A stretch of DNA of 64,000 bases from Pseudomonas brassicacearum subsp. brassicacearum (GCF_008801605.1 NZ_VZPJ01000006.1:291435-355434), one strand, 5' to 3'; shown: positions 7,871 to 16,861, counted from the first letter of the stretch. Numbers and translations are program-made. The notes: generated by a model from the letters alone, not told the origin.

Positions 7871-8191
7871 TTAAGCCAGTTGAGCGACTCGGCTGGCTTG
7901 CGGTGCGGGGTCTGCATTTTTGTAGGTGACCCAGAATACCGAGGGGATCAGTCGTGCTTTGCAGGGGCAGGTACTGTGGCTATCCAGGGTGCCGGCCATA
8001 TGCCTGCCATGGCTGACCATGTGCCCGATACCGCCCCTGATCTGATAGGTGTTCCCGTCCTTTCCACAAGAGACGCGGTCACCTTCGCGGGCATGCTGCA
8101 GGCCAAACATGTTCACCTTGCCATCGCCATCCAGCATTTTCCCACCGCAAGTGGTCTTGTCACCCTGGCCGATGAAGTAACCCCTGTTCAT
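7871..8191 (-). CDS. PAAR-domain protein (candidate type VI secretion spike tip)
   Basis: A 106-residue protein made almost wholly of one PAAR domain. It has GQGDKTTCGG at the start, HAREGDRVSCGKDG in the middle and TLDSHSTCPCKARLI near residue 80, with the Cys and His residues expected for the metal-bound tip. PAAR proteins cap the VgrG spike of type VI secretion systems and often carry or recruit effectors. No VgrG, Hcp or Tss gene is in the window, so this is an orphan. Its ATG overlaps the stop of the upstream PAAR-like gene by four bases, so both are probably made from one message. Confidence 0.85.
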   Translation of the reverse strand: MNRGYFIGQGDKTTCGGKMLDGDGKVNMFGLQHAREGDRVSCGKDGNTYQIRGGIGHMVSHGRHMAGTLDSHSTCPCKARLIPSVFWVTYKNADPAPQASRVAQLA

Positions 8192-8721
8192 TGGATGTTC
8201 TCCTTCATCGCATTCGAGTGCAGGTGATGAACATCCGCCAGCCTGAGAGCAGGCAAAAAATCCTCTGCCATCGGCACACCTTCACGCACGATGATCAGGA
8301 AACGTCTCTGAAGTGTATTGATGATCTCGTCGCCATTGCTCAGGCGGCTGCCGACCAGTGCGATGTTGCTGTTGGCTTCCCCGGCGGCGGTTATGATCCG
8401 TGCCGTGGTGCCATCGGCATACACAACCTGATCGCCTTTCTGCGCGGCTCGTACTTTCCAGCCATTATCCAGGGTGAACGTCAACGACGATGACACTTGC
8501 TGGATCGTTCCGCCGTTACGCGTCTGGCTGCCCTCGGTGGCCACTCGGTAAATAGCGATGGGAGGATGAGCCTGGACGTGCGCCTTTTGTCGATTAATCC
8601 ATGCCACGACTTCTTTGCTGTAACCGTCGAGTTGCCGTTGCTCCAAGTACAAGTCGTCCAAATGGCGGAGGTATTCAGCAGAGACTTCGTTGGTGTATGG
8701 GGACAGCAAGAGTTCATTCAT
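8188..8721 (-). CDS. PAAR-like protein with N-terminal helical extension
   Basis: 177 residues. Residues 1-55 look helical and charged (SAEYLRHLDDLYLEQRQLDG). After them comes a diverged PAAR-like unit: ATEGSQTRNGGTI, then AAQKGDQVVYADGT, then ALVGSRLSNGDEIIN, which follows the spacing of the canonical G-D-x-T-x-H-G-G and C-terminal segments. The His and Cys metal ligands of a normal PAAR domain are replaced (Asn for His, Asn for Cys), so it may fold without metal. A short tail follows. It is first in a two-gene unit with the classical PAAR gene. It may be an adaptor or second tip protein; this assignment is by pattern only. Confidence 0.6.
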   Translation of the reverse strand: MNELLLSPYTNEVSAEYLRHLDDLYLEQRQLDGYSKEVVAWINRQKAHVQAHPPIAIYRVATEGSQTRNGGTIQQVSSSLTFTLDNGWKVRAAQKGDQVVYADGTTARIITAAGEANSNIALVGSRLSNGDEIINTLQRRFLIIVREGVPMAEDFLPALRLADVHHLHSNAMKENIQ

Positions 8722-9041
8722 TACTAAGGCTCCTGTTCAAGGGACGTTATCCGTTGGCCTTTGGAACGCTAAGCCGGACGAATTTCGGAGCAATGAATAA
8801 GACGTTGCAGCGCTAGCAAGTCGCAATCCCGGCAGCACGGCATTAGGAGCAAACAGGAAATTTCGGAAAAGAAAATGCGCACTTTCCTACAGCCAAGAGG
8901 AATCTGACAGTCCAATCCTGTTTTTGCCGTTTGTCGGAACTGTCATCTTCGACAGTATCGGTGGGGTTCCGGATCCCATCAGGCTTTAACCACTTGAAAA
9001 ATTGCTTTTCTATTTTCAGATGTTTAAACCCGGTTTCAAAA
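8722..9041. other. Intergenic region between divergent PAAR and hydrolase genes
   Basis: About 320 bases with visibly lower GC than the surroundings. It must hold the divergent promoters of the PAAR pair and the hydrolase, but I see no convincing -35/-10 pair, operator or RNA. An open frame runs in from 8931 on the + strand, but its extra N-terminus shows no hydrolase-like features. Confidence 0.5.
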
Positions 9042-10013
9042 ATGGATAAAAAATTGATGAATACGATCGCCTGGTCAGGCGTCACAGCCGTGTCTTCTCA
9101 ACGCCACGCCACATCGCCCTCCTTGGAACAAGGCGGCATTGTTGTGGACGGTGTGCTATTTACCCGCGCCTATGCGCAGGTGAATGGCATTCGCCTTCAC
9201 TATCTTATGAGCGGTAATGGCGAACACCCGGTTTTGCTGGTGCATGGGTTTCCGGGAAGTTGGCGCAGCTGGGAGACGTTGATGGGGCCATTGGTGCGTG
9301 CTGGTTTTACCCCGATCGTTCCTGATTATCGCGGTGCTGGCGAAACTGATATTTCAACAGGTGGCTATGACAAAAAAAGCATGGCGCATGACCTACACCA
9401 ACTGGTATCCCTCCTGAACATCAAGCAGGTCGATATTATTGGTCACGACATGGGTTTAATCATTGCCTATGCCTACGGCGCGCTTTACCCCGATGAAACC
9501 AAACATATCATCTTGATGGATGGATTCATTCCTGGCATCCCTGGATGGGAAACCGCTTACAACGGAAATATTGAAGCGGGCGTGGCAAGTAAATGGCACT
9601 TTCGCTTTTTTGGTAAAACGGCCCTGTCCATGATCCAGAGGCAGGAGAAAACCTACCTGGACATGTTTTTTGATAATTTTGTCTTCGCGGGCAACGGTAC
9701 GGTACGTGAAGAGGTGCGCCAGGCGCTGGTGGAGGACTACTCCCGACCTGGGCGCATGGAGGCGGCATTCAAGCTTTATTCGGCCTGGGTAGAGCATGAT
9801 GTGAATGACAACCTGGCTTTTGCCCAGAATAAGTTGACGGTTCCGCTGCTCACCATCGGCGGCGACAATTCGAGAGGTAAAACCTTGGCCGAGCAGGCCT
9901 TGCACATTGCTACGCAACCGCACTCATTAATACTGGTCAATACCGGACATTGGGTATTGGAAGAACAACCGCAGGCTACCCGCGACGCTATCCTGACCTT
10001 TCTTGCACAATAA
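9042..10013 (+). CDS. Alpha/beta hydrolase, epoxide-hydrolase-like
   Basis: About 323 residues from ATG 9042 (ATG 9057 is possible; neither has a strong ribosome site). HGFPGSW at 68-74 is the oxyanion segment, GHDMG carries the nucleophile Asp136, and His303 in NTGHWVLEEQP completes the triad. An Asp nucleophile with HGFP fits epoxide hydrolases and haloalkane dehalogenases rather than esterases. The first 40 or so residues have no counterpart in the core fold and lack a clear signal peptide. The gene is AT-richer than most of the window and lies 132 bases before the large toxin-like gene on the same strand, within an accessory segment, which suggests acquisition by transfer. Substrate unknown. 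Confidence 0.8.
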   Translation: MDKKLMNTIAWSGVTAVSSQRHATSPSLEQGGIVVDGVLFTRAYAQVNGIRLHYLMSGNGEHPVLLVHGFPGSWRSWETLMGPLVRAGFTPIVPDYRGAGETDISTGGYDKKSMAHDLHQLVSLLNIKQVDIIGHDMGLIIAYAYGALYPDETKHIILMDGFIPGIPGWETAYNGNIEAGVASKWHFRFFGKTALSMIQRQEKTYLDMFFDNFVFAGNGTVREEVRQALVEDYSRPGRMEAAFKLYSAWVEHDVNDNLAFAQNKLTVPLLTIGGDNSRGKTLAEQALHIATQPHSLILVNTGHWVLEEQPQATRDAILTFLAQ

Positions 10014-10145
10014 ACAATCAGTCAAATTCGCTTTGTCACAGGCGCTCGTACAGCACCTTCCTTTGTATGTGCGGTATCTATCTACCACCCTATCGTCGCC
10101 TGCCTTCAATAGGTTGCCCTTCCGAAAAACTCTCAGGAAGAGCAC

Positions 10146-13100
10146 ATGCAGGAAGATACCGCCCCCATACCGTCTTTCAACCTTCCGCAGGCCGATAGCG
10201 TCACTGACGCCAGCGCCCTACTGACAAGCCGGCTCACGACCTCGCAGCAGCACATGATCCGCTTGAACTGTGCCGTTCCCTGGCCCTCGACGGCCACGAG
10301 ACAGCATCTGGACTACTGGTTCAAAAGAACCTTCCCCGCCTTGGCGGGCACCATGGCCGTCGAAACGTTGTCGGTGTGCACGCTGCAAGAGGAGCCTATC
10401 CCGCCATCGAAACGAGTCCCCGACGGACCGATGTCCCGGCGGACAGTGAAAGATATCGTTTTCCTCGAGACCCTTTTCTGGCGCGCCGTTGCCGGGCAGA
10501 TGAATACCCGTGAGTTTTTCCTCGAAATCGACAACCTCGAGGTTGTCGTGACGAAAGACAACCTCACCCAAGTGCCCAGCGCCCTGAACAGTCGTGAAGC
10601 AAAGGAGGAAATCAAACGCCTGCTGAACACCACGCCAGCGTCTTATGAACGGCTGCTGGCGCGGGTCCTGGACGACTTCTGGAGTAAACCGGCCGATTTC
10701 ACCCGAGGCCGCAACGTCGGTGACTGGCTGGCGGAAGAACTGGGCACGCAACTGCAGGTACAAGCGGATCTTCATTTGCTGGATACAACGCTGAGCCAGG
10801 CAATGCACAAGGCAGTGACAGACCATCTGGCGGCGCAGGCCACCAGACCCGGGGTTTTCAACCTGAGCCTCACTCTCCAAGGTTGGGGATTCAGCCTGCC
10901 GGTGCCGGGTGCCGTCGTGCTGACACGGCCCGACCATACCGATCATTCGGCGGACGCCGTGCTGTACCGTCCGGGTCATCCGCTGGAGGTGCATGGCAGC
11001 CTGACGGAACTGAAGGCCAGCCTGATGGAGGACGATAACGTTGAGGACCGGTTGGACACCGCACCAATAGCAGGGAATTTCCTTGTTCATTTGGTCAGCG
11101 ATTTGCGGGCGGTGCAGAAAGCAGCCGTGAGCAATACCTTGTTGAACGGCCCGACCGAGGAAGAGGAAATCGCCGCCTGGGTGAGCAGGCTGGATGCCGC
11201 GGCGGACATCGGCGATAAGCTGGACCTGGCGGGCGCCATGGACGAGCGCGAGCTGCGGCTGAACCTGAAAAACTTGAATGACTGGCTGCACGACCTCCCC
11301 CACATCACCGGTGACGACCGCCTGGCATGGTGGCGGGCGGCGCAGGCCCTGCACAGCAGCCTGGTCGATACACCGCCCCCAGCGGACCCGGTGACGCTGG
11401 CCACCGCGCAGGCGCTTCGGGAGCGGACCCGTCGCCTGCTCGCCGGCTTCATCGGGGAGAAATACCCGCCAGCCGACCCTGAGGATGTGTCGCTGAGTAT
11501 CAGAAAACAACTGACTGACCCGCATGCACCAACGGGCGCCTCACCGTTCGGGTCCGGGGTTTCGCAAGGTGGCGTGAGGGGGGTCATGGATGACCGCCGT
11601 TCCATGACCGAGTGGGCGATGTCCAACCTGACCCAGGACGAACGCAACGCCGCTCAGCCTAGCGTCGTCGGGCCGCTGAGCTTTGCGCAGATTATAGAGA
11701 CCATCGAGCGGGCAGACATCGGCACCCGGCTGGCGACCGATGTGCAACTCGCCGCCCGCCAATCACAAGCGCAATGGATGACCCTGAAAGCGCAACAGAT
11801 CCGGGCGCAGGCGTGGACCGCCCATATCTCGGGCGACCTGAGGCACGACAAGGACAGTATCGGACTGAACCTGGTGCTGGCAGCGTTGGACAGTCCGACA
11901 CCGGATCGGCGCGCCAAGGTCAACGGGCACGACGTGGTGGTCCGTCAACTGCAGTGGGGCAACAGCGTGCTCAGGTCGATACTGGCGTTTGGGGTGAAAA
12001 CCGTGTCGAGCCGCCCGTCGCTGACGCTGTACACGCCGGGAGCACCGGACGGCAAGGTGTTCAGGGACGTGGATGCGGCCAGCGGTCGAACGTTGGAAAG
12101 CACCTTGGCGCAGACGCTCACTGCCACGCCACAAATGACCCGCTGGCTCATTTCGCAACTGCCGCTGCTGGAGCAGGCCGTACAGCTTGCCAGCATGGTG
12201 CCGGCCTCGGAAAAGCTGACGTTCGAGGAGAAGATAAGAAAAGTCACACAGTCGGCTTTCGTCTGGGCGAGGACCAGGGCACAGAACGACTTTGCGACGA
12301 AAATCTCCTCGCCCGTGGTTGGAGGGAACTTGCTCCAAGCACTGTATGAAACGCAAATAACCCACGCGATGAAAACCGCGGACATGTTGACGGTGACCAA
12401 CGCCGAACGCGACAGCGCAGCCGCGCGGGAGGGGCGCAGAAACGGCGTCATGTTGTTGACCGGGGCGATGTCGATGGCACCTGCGGGCCGGCTGGGCGGA
12501 ATACTGGGACGTGCGATCCTGCCAACGATGGCCGGAGGGACGGCGGTGGCGGCAATCGATGTCGAAGACGGTCACTTCAGCCAGTGGACACGTGATTTTA
12601 TCAGCGGACTGGGCGAGGTCATCGCCGAAGCCGGGCAGGATCTGATCATGGCGCGTGCAAGGCGTCATCAGGCACGCCCGGCGCTGTCCTCCCTGCCCCG
12701 CATGCCAGATCCGGAGTTGGAGCCTTTTCACCTCAGGGGCTTTGACAGCAAGGGGTTGATCCCCGAAGGCCGCAATCGGTACAGGGACACCAGCGGGCAG
12801 GGTTACCTGACCATAGGAAAGTACTTCTACAAATCGGCGATTCAGGGAGGCGAACGGATTATCTACGCGCCTAACAACCGTACAAACCAGCGGACGGTGA
12901 CCTGGAGAAATGGCGGATGGCAGGTTGAAGCGCAAAACCGGTTGTTGGGTGGCGGGGCATTACAGAGCCTGATCGGCCGGTCTCCAGAGACCCTGCAACA
13001 GAAGCGATGCAACATATTGCTGGAAGGTGCTTTGGCGGACCAACGCAGGCCCTCCGTTGAATTGGTCAACACCGTAAAGAATCTTGTTGATTCAATGCCT

Positions 13101-14195
13101 GATGAGCTGGCTGTACGCATACTCCATGAGAGCATGGAGGATGTTGGCATGCGAGACTTGGATTCTTATCGCGCACAAATAACCTCTCTCTATCAAACGC
13201 AGGTAATTCCCCACGCAAACTTGAAGCATAAAATCAACATATGGATGCACGTCGATACTGCGACCAAAGTCATCGAATCAAGAGGTGATGGCTTCAACCT
13301 TACAGCCGCCCAACAAATACTGATATTTGACAAGATAGAAATACTTGGTCCAAAGCTGTTCAATCACCGAGGTGAGTTCAATACGGCCATCACCATATTG
13401 CCAGATAACGTCACCGGGGCTGTATTTCTAGCGATCACCCCCGAACGAGGAAAAAAGCGAGACGCCGTCCGTAATATTGCAGATACCCATACCGAAATAT
13501 TGGAAGTCGCACAAGCCAAACTCCTCGCCGAGCTGGAACCGCTATTCCCAGGGAGCGGCCCGGATGTAGAGGCCGCCAGGAGAAGATACGTTAACGCCGC
13601 CGAACGCCAAGACGAATACAAAAGAAAATTCATCAATGCCTTCAGTACGGAAATGCGCCGCAGAAACAGACTCGGGCTACTGACAGAAATCAGGCAACAT
13701 GAAATCCCTTACATCATCGCCAACAAAGGCAAGTCGCAACGCAGGATGATGGTTGTTACCGAAGAGGAGATTACAAAATTCACCCGAAACTTATCCCGCT
13801 ATGATGCGTTCGACATCGAGGTCGTGACACAGGCCCGGACAAACAGGGTGACCGGCACCCGACCTCCAACCACGCCACCTACTTCAGCGGTTCCGTCGCC
13901 TGCGGCCGACAAGTTCATGGTCGATACCAGCCCACTGGCGGACACGCAAATGTCCTACGATAACTTCCCTGAAACAGCCAGGGCGAAAGTAGTAGAAATC
14001 ATGGATGACATTCGTGCTGGCAGGGTGACGACGAAGAAAATCAATCAGTATTACTGGTACGACATGGCTCGACTGGTTCCAGGAGGTGGCCGGGGCTTGT
14101 GGCGCGCCGCGTTCGAACGCCAGGGCGATACGTGGACACTCCAGGGTTTCTATAATTATCACGTAAACAAACCGGCGACCGTCTGGGGGGATTGA
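10146..14195 (+). CDS. Large modular toxin-like protein with separate C-terminal domain
   Basis: 1349 residues, with AGGAAG at 10135-10140 suited to ATG 10146. No signal peptide. LTLYTPGAPDG at 626-636 and a later unit around 870-935 (GYLTIGKYFYKSA, then NQRTVTWRNGGWQ) recall large dermonecrotic-toxin-like proteins of pseudomonads. A hydrophobic stretch at about 767-806 (MLLTGAMSMAPAGRL onward) could insert in a membrane. A Pro/Thr linker (about 1237-1257, GTRPPTTPPTSAVPSP) precedes an 80-residue tail with RGLWRAAFERQGDTWTLQGF, reminiscent of RelE/ParE-type toxins but not proven. Codon use changes near 13,040 (residue ~965), where the DNA turns AT-richer, as in mosaic polymorphic toxins. No immunity gene follows. 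Delivery by type VI (PAAR genes nearby) or another route is inference. Confidence 0.6.
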   Translation: MQEDTAPIPSFNLPQADSVTDASALLTSRLTTSQQHMIRLNCAVPWPSTATRQHLDYWFKRTFPALAGTMAVETLSVCTLQEEPIPPSKRVPDGPMSRRTVKDIVFLETLFWRAVAGQMNTREFFLEIDNLEVVVTKDNLTQVPSALNSREAKEEIKRLLNTTPASYERLLARVLDDFWSKPADFTRGRNVGDWLAEELGTQLQVQADLHLLDTTLSQAMHKAVTDHLAAQATRPGVFNLSLTLQGWGFSLPVPGAVVLTRPDHTDHSADAVLYRPGHPLEVHGSLTELKASLMEDDNVEDRLDTAPIAGNFLVHLVSDLRAVQKAAVSNTLLNGPTEEEEIAAWVSRLDAAADIGDKLDLAGAMDERELRLNLKNLNDWLHDLPHITGDDRLAWWRAAQALHSSLVDTPPPADPVTLATAQALRERTRRLLAGFIGEKYPPADPEDVSLSIRKQLTDPHAPTGASPFGSGVSQGGVRGVMDDRRSMTEWAMSNLTQDERNAAQPSVVGPLSFAQIIETIERADIGTRLATDVQLAARQSQAQWMTLKAQQIRAQAWTAHISGDLRHDKDSIGLNLVLAALDSPTPDRRAKVNGHDVVVRQLQWGNSVLRSILAFGVKTVSSRPSLTLYTPGAPDGKVFRDVDAASGRTLESTLAQTLTATPQMTRWLISQLPLLEQAVQLASMVPASEKLTFEEKIRKVTQSAFVWARTRAQNDFATKISSPVVGGNLLQALYETQITHAMKTADMLTVTNAERDSAAAREGRRNGVMLLTGAMSMAPAGRLGGILGRAILPTMAGGTAVAAIDVEDGHFSQWTRDFISGLGEVIAEAGQDLIMARARRHQARPALSSLPRMPDPELEPFHLRGFDSKGLIPEGRNRYRDTSGQGYLTIGKYFYKSAIQGGERIIYAPNNRTNQRTVTWRNGGWQVEAQNRLLGGGALQSLIGRSPETLQQKRCNILLEGALADQRRPSVELVNTVKNLVDSMPDELAVRILHESMEDVGMRDLDSYRAQITSLYQTQVIPHANLKHKINIWMHVDTATKVIESRGDGFNLTAAQQILIFDKIEILGPKLFNHRGEFNTAITILPDNVTGAVFLAITPERGKKRDAVRNIADTHTEILEVAQAKLLAELEPLFPGSGPDVEAARRRYVNAAERQDEYKRKFINAFSTEMRRRNRLGLLTEIRQHEIPYIIANKGKSQRRMMVVTEEEITKFTRNLSRYDAFDIEVVTQARTNRVTGTRPPTTPPTSAVPSPAADKFMVDTSPLADTQMSYDNFPETARAKVVEIMDDIRAGRVTTKKINQYYWYDMARLVPGGGRGLWRAAFERQGDTWTLQGFYNYHVNKPATVWGD

Positions 14196-14253
14196 GATAG
14201 AGAGCCCAGAAGGCGTAGGCACGTCCAACATCTTTGGTGGCTGATGCACCGCT

Positions 14254-14396
14254 ATCGCGAGCAAGCTCGCTCCCACAGGAGATTTGCGGTGATTGAAGGT
14301 TCTGCGACCACCGACGATCAAGGGTGGGAGCGAGCTTGCTCGCGATGGCGTCGGCACATCCAATATCTGCATCGCGATCAAGCTCGCTCCCACAGG
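14254..14396. repeat. Cluster of three REP sequences
   Basis: Three copies lie at 14254-14279 (reverse), 14324-14346 (forward) and 14371-14396 (reverse, with GATCAAG in place of GAGCAAG). They fill most of the 220-base gap between the toxin-like gene and the convergent LysR gene and may stop transcription from either side. Confidence 0.85.
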
Positions 14397-14415
14397 CGTT
14401 TTTCCGCTTGACCCG

Positions 14416-15306
14416 CTACTCGGTATTACCTGTCAACAACGCCACAAACGCCTTCGCCATCGGCGAACGCTGGTCCTTGCGCTGGACCAGCCACACCGCC
14501 GACACCGCTGCCGGATCGAGTAGCGGTCGATACACCACCCCATCGATACGCATGCGTTGGTAAGACGCCGGCAATACCGAGACACCCAGCCCCGCCGCCA
14601 CCAAGCCGATGATGGTCATGGCTTCGCCGGCTTCCTGGGCGAAGTGCGGGCTGAAGCCGGCGTCGCGGGCCAGGTTCAGGAGCTGGGCATAGAGGCCGCT
14701 GCCGTAGCTGCGGGGGAAGAACACGAACGGCTCCTGGGCCAAGGCCGAGAGGAACAGGCCGTCTTCATTGCCCTGGGCCAGGGGATGCTTGGCACTGAGC
14801 ACGGCTACCAGCGGTTCGCGGCTGAGTTCGATTTCCACCAAGGAGTCGGGCAACGGCAAGGGTCGCATGATGCCCACCTCGATCTCTTCATCCACCAGTG
14901 CGTCGGCCACTTGGGTACTGCTCATTTCCCGCAGGTTCAGGTGCACCGCCGGGAAGCGTTGCCGGAATGAAAAAATCGCCTGGGGGATGGTGGAGTTGAA
15001 AGGCGCCGAGGAGGTGAAGCCGATTTTCAGCTCGCCCAACTCCCCCAGTTGGGCGCGGCGGGCGACGTCAGCGGCTTTATCGACCTGGACCAATACCCGT
15101 CGCGCTTCTTCAAGGAACAACCGCCCGGCCTCGCTCAATTCGACCCGACGATTGGTACGCTCGAACAACCGTGCGCCAATCTCCTGCTCCAGCGCCTGGA
15201 TCTGCTGGCTCAAGGGCGGCTGGGAGATGCCCAGGGCCAGCGCGGCACGGCCGAAATGCAGTTCTTCGGCAACGGCGATGAAGTAACGCAGGTGTCGCAA
15301 TTCCAT
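14416..15306 (-). CDS. LysR-family transcriptional regulator
   Basis: 296 residues from the ATG at 15306 (MELRHLRYFIAVAEEL). The N-terminal winged helix-turn-helix includes RAALALGISQPPLSQQIQ, followed by the linker helix and a two-lobed effector-binding domain (LKIGFTSSAPFN, then VGIMRPLP, then GLGVSVLPAS). It is divergent from an MFS exporter gene 119 bases away, the usual arrangement for a LysR protein that controls its neighbour and itself. The ligand is unknown. The pair resembles YnfL/YnfM of enterobacteria in layout. Confidence 0.9.
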   Translation of the reverse strand: MELRHLRYFIAVAEELHFGRAALALGISQPPLSQQIQALEQEIGARLFERTNRRVELSEAGRLFLEEARRVLVQVDKAADVARRAQLGELGELKIGFTSSAPFNSTIPQAIFSFRQRFPAVHLNLREMSSTQVADALVDEEIEVGIMRPLPLPDSLVEIELSREPLVAVLSAKHPLAQGNEDGLFLSALAQEPFVFFPRSYGSGLYAQLLNLARDAGFSPHFAQEAGEAMTIIGLVAAGLGVSVLPASYQRMRIDGVVYRPLLDPAAVSAVWLVQRKDQRSPMAKAFVALLTGNTE

Positions 15307-15311
15307 GGGCA

Positions 15312-15360
15312 ATCCAATAGGTCGTATAACGTCTTAAACAGGTCGAACAATATATTGGAT
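15312..15360. promoter_or_regulatory. Candidate LysR operator between the divergent genes
   Basis: AGGTCG occurs twice 21 bases apart (15319-15324 and 15340-15345), two helical turns, nested inside the inverted pair ATCCAAT (15312-15318) and ATTGGAT (15354-15360). The placement next to the LysR start and upstream of the MFS gene fits a binding region; the exact operator is inference. Confidence 0.35.
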
Positions 15361-15425
15361 AGAATCATTAGCCGGCTATATGCTTTTTTCATTGCCTGCC
15401 AGAACGTGCCCTTGCGAGGTCCACC

Positions 15426-16703
15426 GTGAAAACTGCTGTCGCTCCACTGACCCATGAAATCCCGCCGCGTGTGCAGGATGATGTCGTCGCCGAACTCAAG
15501 GACATCTATATCGAGAAGGGCACGCCGATGTTCATGCGCACGGTGCTGGCGCTGTTCAGCGGTGGCTTTGCGACCTTTGCCCTGCTGTATTGCGTGCAAC
15601 CGATGATGCCGCTGTTGTCCAAGGAATTTTCCATCAACGCGGCGCAGAGCAGCCTGATCCTGTCGGTGGCGACCGGCCTGCTCGCCATCGGCCTGTTGAT
15701 CACCGGCCCGATTTCCGACCGCATCGGGCGCAAGCCGGTGATGGTCGCGGCGCTGTTCGCCGCCTCGGCGTGTACGATTGCCAGCGCCATGATGCCGACC
15801 TGGCAGGGTGTATTGCTGCTACGTGCCTTGGTGGGGCTGTCGTTGAGCGGGTTGGCAGCGGTCGCGATGACGTATTTGAGCGAAGAAATCCATCCCAAGC
15901 ACATCGGCCTGGCGATGGGGTTGTACATCGCCGGCAACGCCATCGGCGGCATGTGCGGACGCCTGATCACCGGGGTCTTGATCGACTTTGTCAGCTGGCA
16001 CACCGCGATGCTGGTGATTGGCGGCCTGGCGCTGATCGCGGCAGCGGTGTTCTGGAGAATCCTGCCTGAGTCACGCAACTTCCGTCCTCGTTCGCTGCAC
16101 CCGCGCAGCCTGCTGGACGGCTTCACCATGCACTTTCGCGACGCCGGCTTGCCGCTGCTGTTTCTTGAAGCTTTCGTATTGATGGGCGCGTTCGTGACGC
16201 TGTTCAACTACATCGGCTACCGCCTGCTGGCCGAGCCTTATCACTTGGACCAGGCCTTTGTCGGGTTGCTGTCGGTGGTGTACCTGTCGGGCATCTACAG
16301 CTCGGCAAAAGTCGGTGCACTGGCGGACAGGCTCGGCCGACGCAAAATGCTCTGGGCGACCATTGCACTGATGCTGGCCGGCCTCACGCTGACCATGGCC
16401 ACCCCGCTGTGGCTGGTAGTGCTGGGCATGCTGGTGTTCACCTTCGGTTTCTTCGGCGCCCACTCGGTCGCCAGCAGTTGGATCGGCCGCCGCGCCCTCA
16501 AGGCCAAGGGCCAGGCTTCGTCACTTTATCTGTTCAGCTATTACGCCGGATCCAGCGTTGCGGGTACGGCGGGCGGCGTGGCCTGGCACCTGGGTGGGTG
16601 GAACGGTGTCGGCTTGTTCATCGGTGGCTTGCTGGTGGTCGCATTGTGGGTGGCGGTGAAGCTGGCGAAATTACCGTTGCTGCCGGGGAATGTGCAGGTT
16701 TAA
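15426..16703 (+). CDS. MFS transporter, YnfM-like
   Basis: 425 residues from GTG 15426, with GAGG seven bases upstream. After a 35-residue soluble N-terminus there are about twelve transmembrane helices. The MFS loop 2-3 signature appears as GPISDRIGRKPVM and its repeat in the second half as GALADRLGRRKML. It should be a proton-driven exporter of a small molecule in the inner membrane; similar proteins are labelled arabinose or drug efflux. The divergent LysR gene is its probable regulator. The substrate cannot be read from sequence. Confidence 0.85.
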   Translation: MKTAVAPLTHEIPPRVQDDVVAELKDIYIEKGTPMFMRTVLALFSGGFATFALLYCVQPMMPLLSKEFSINAAQSSLILSVATGLLAIGLLITGPISDRIGRKPVMVAALFAASACTIASAMMPTWQGVLLLRALVGLSLSGLAAVAMTYLSEEIHPKHIGLAMGLYIAGNAIGGMCGRLITGVLIDFVSWHTAMLVIGGLALIAAAVFWRILPESRNFRPRSLHPRSLLDGFTMHFRDAGLPLLFLEAFVLMGAFVTLFNYIGYRLLAEPYHLDQAFVGLLSVVYLSGIYSSAKVGALADRLGRRKMLWATIALMLAGLTLTMATPLWLVVLGMLVFTFGFFGAHSVASSWIGRRALKAKGQASSLYLFSYYAGSSVAGTAGGVAWHLGGWNGVGLFIGGLLVVALWVAVKLAKLPLLPGNVQV

Positions 16704-16746
16704 GCCATCACGACTTCACGACCCAACCAGGGACAGCGTGGACCCT

Positions 16747-16775
16747 TTGTGGCGAGGGAGCTTGCTCCCGCTGGG
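16747..16775. repeat. REP-like palindrome, GGCGAGGGAGCTTGCTCCCGC variant
   Basis: A short hairpin built on GAGGGAGC and GCTCCC around TT, the second common form of Pseudomonas REP. It lies after the MFS gene. Confidence 0.65.
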
Positions 16776-16810
16776 TGGCGCAGGCGCCCGAAACATCAAC
16801 GACCGGGCAA

Positions 16811-16844
16811 TAAAAAGCCTGTCCGACACGAGGCCGGACAGGCT
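16811..16844 (-). terminator. Intrinsic terminator of hemE
   Basis: AGCCTGTCCG (16816-16825) pairs with CGGACAGGCT (16835-16844), ten base pairs, with the A run at 16812-16816 giving U residues on the - strand transcript. It lies 17 bases after the hemE stop. Confidence 0.8.
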
Positions 16845-16861
16845 GGGTGACAGGGTTGCAA

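Noticed and set aside
13884..14393. A 169-codon - strand frame at the end of the toxin-like gene, considered as an immunity gene
   Set aside because: Its first third reads through REP repeats and the rest is the complement of the toxin tail. No ribosome site or fold is apparent.
14254..14396. Repeated GAGCAAGCTCGCTCCCAC units considered as a CRISPR array
   Set aside because: Units alternate in orientation, spacing is irregular and they are scattered singly or in pairs across the window; no cas genes. They are REP sequences.
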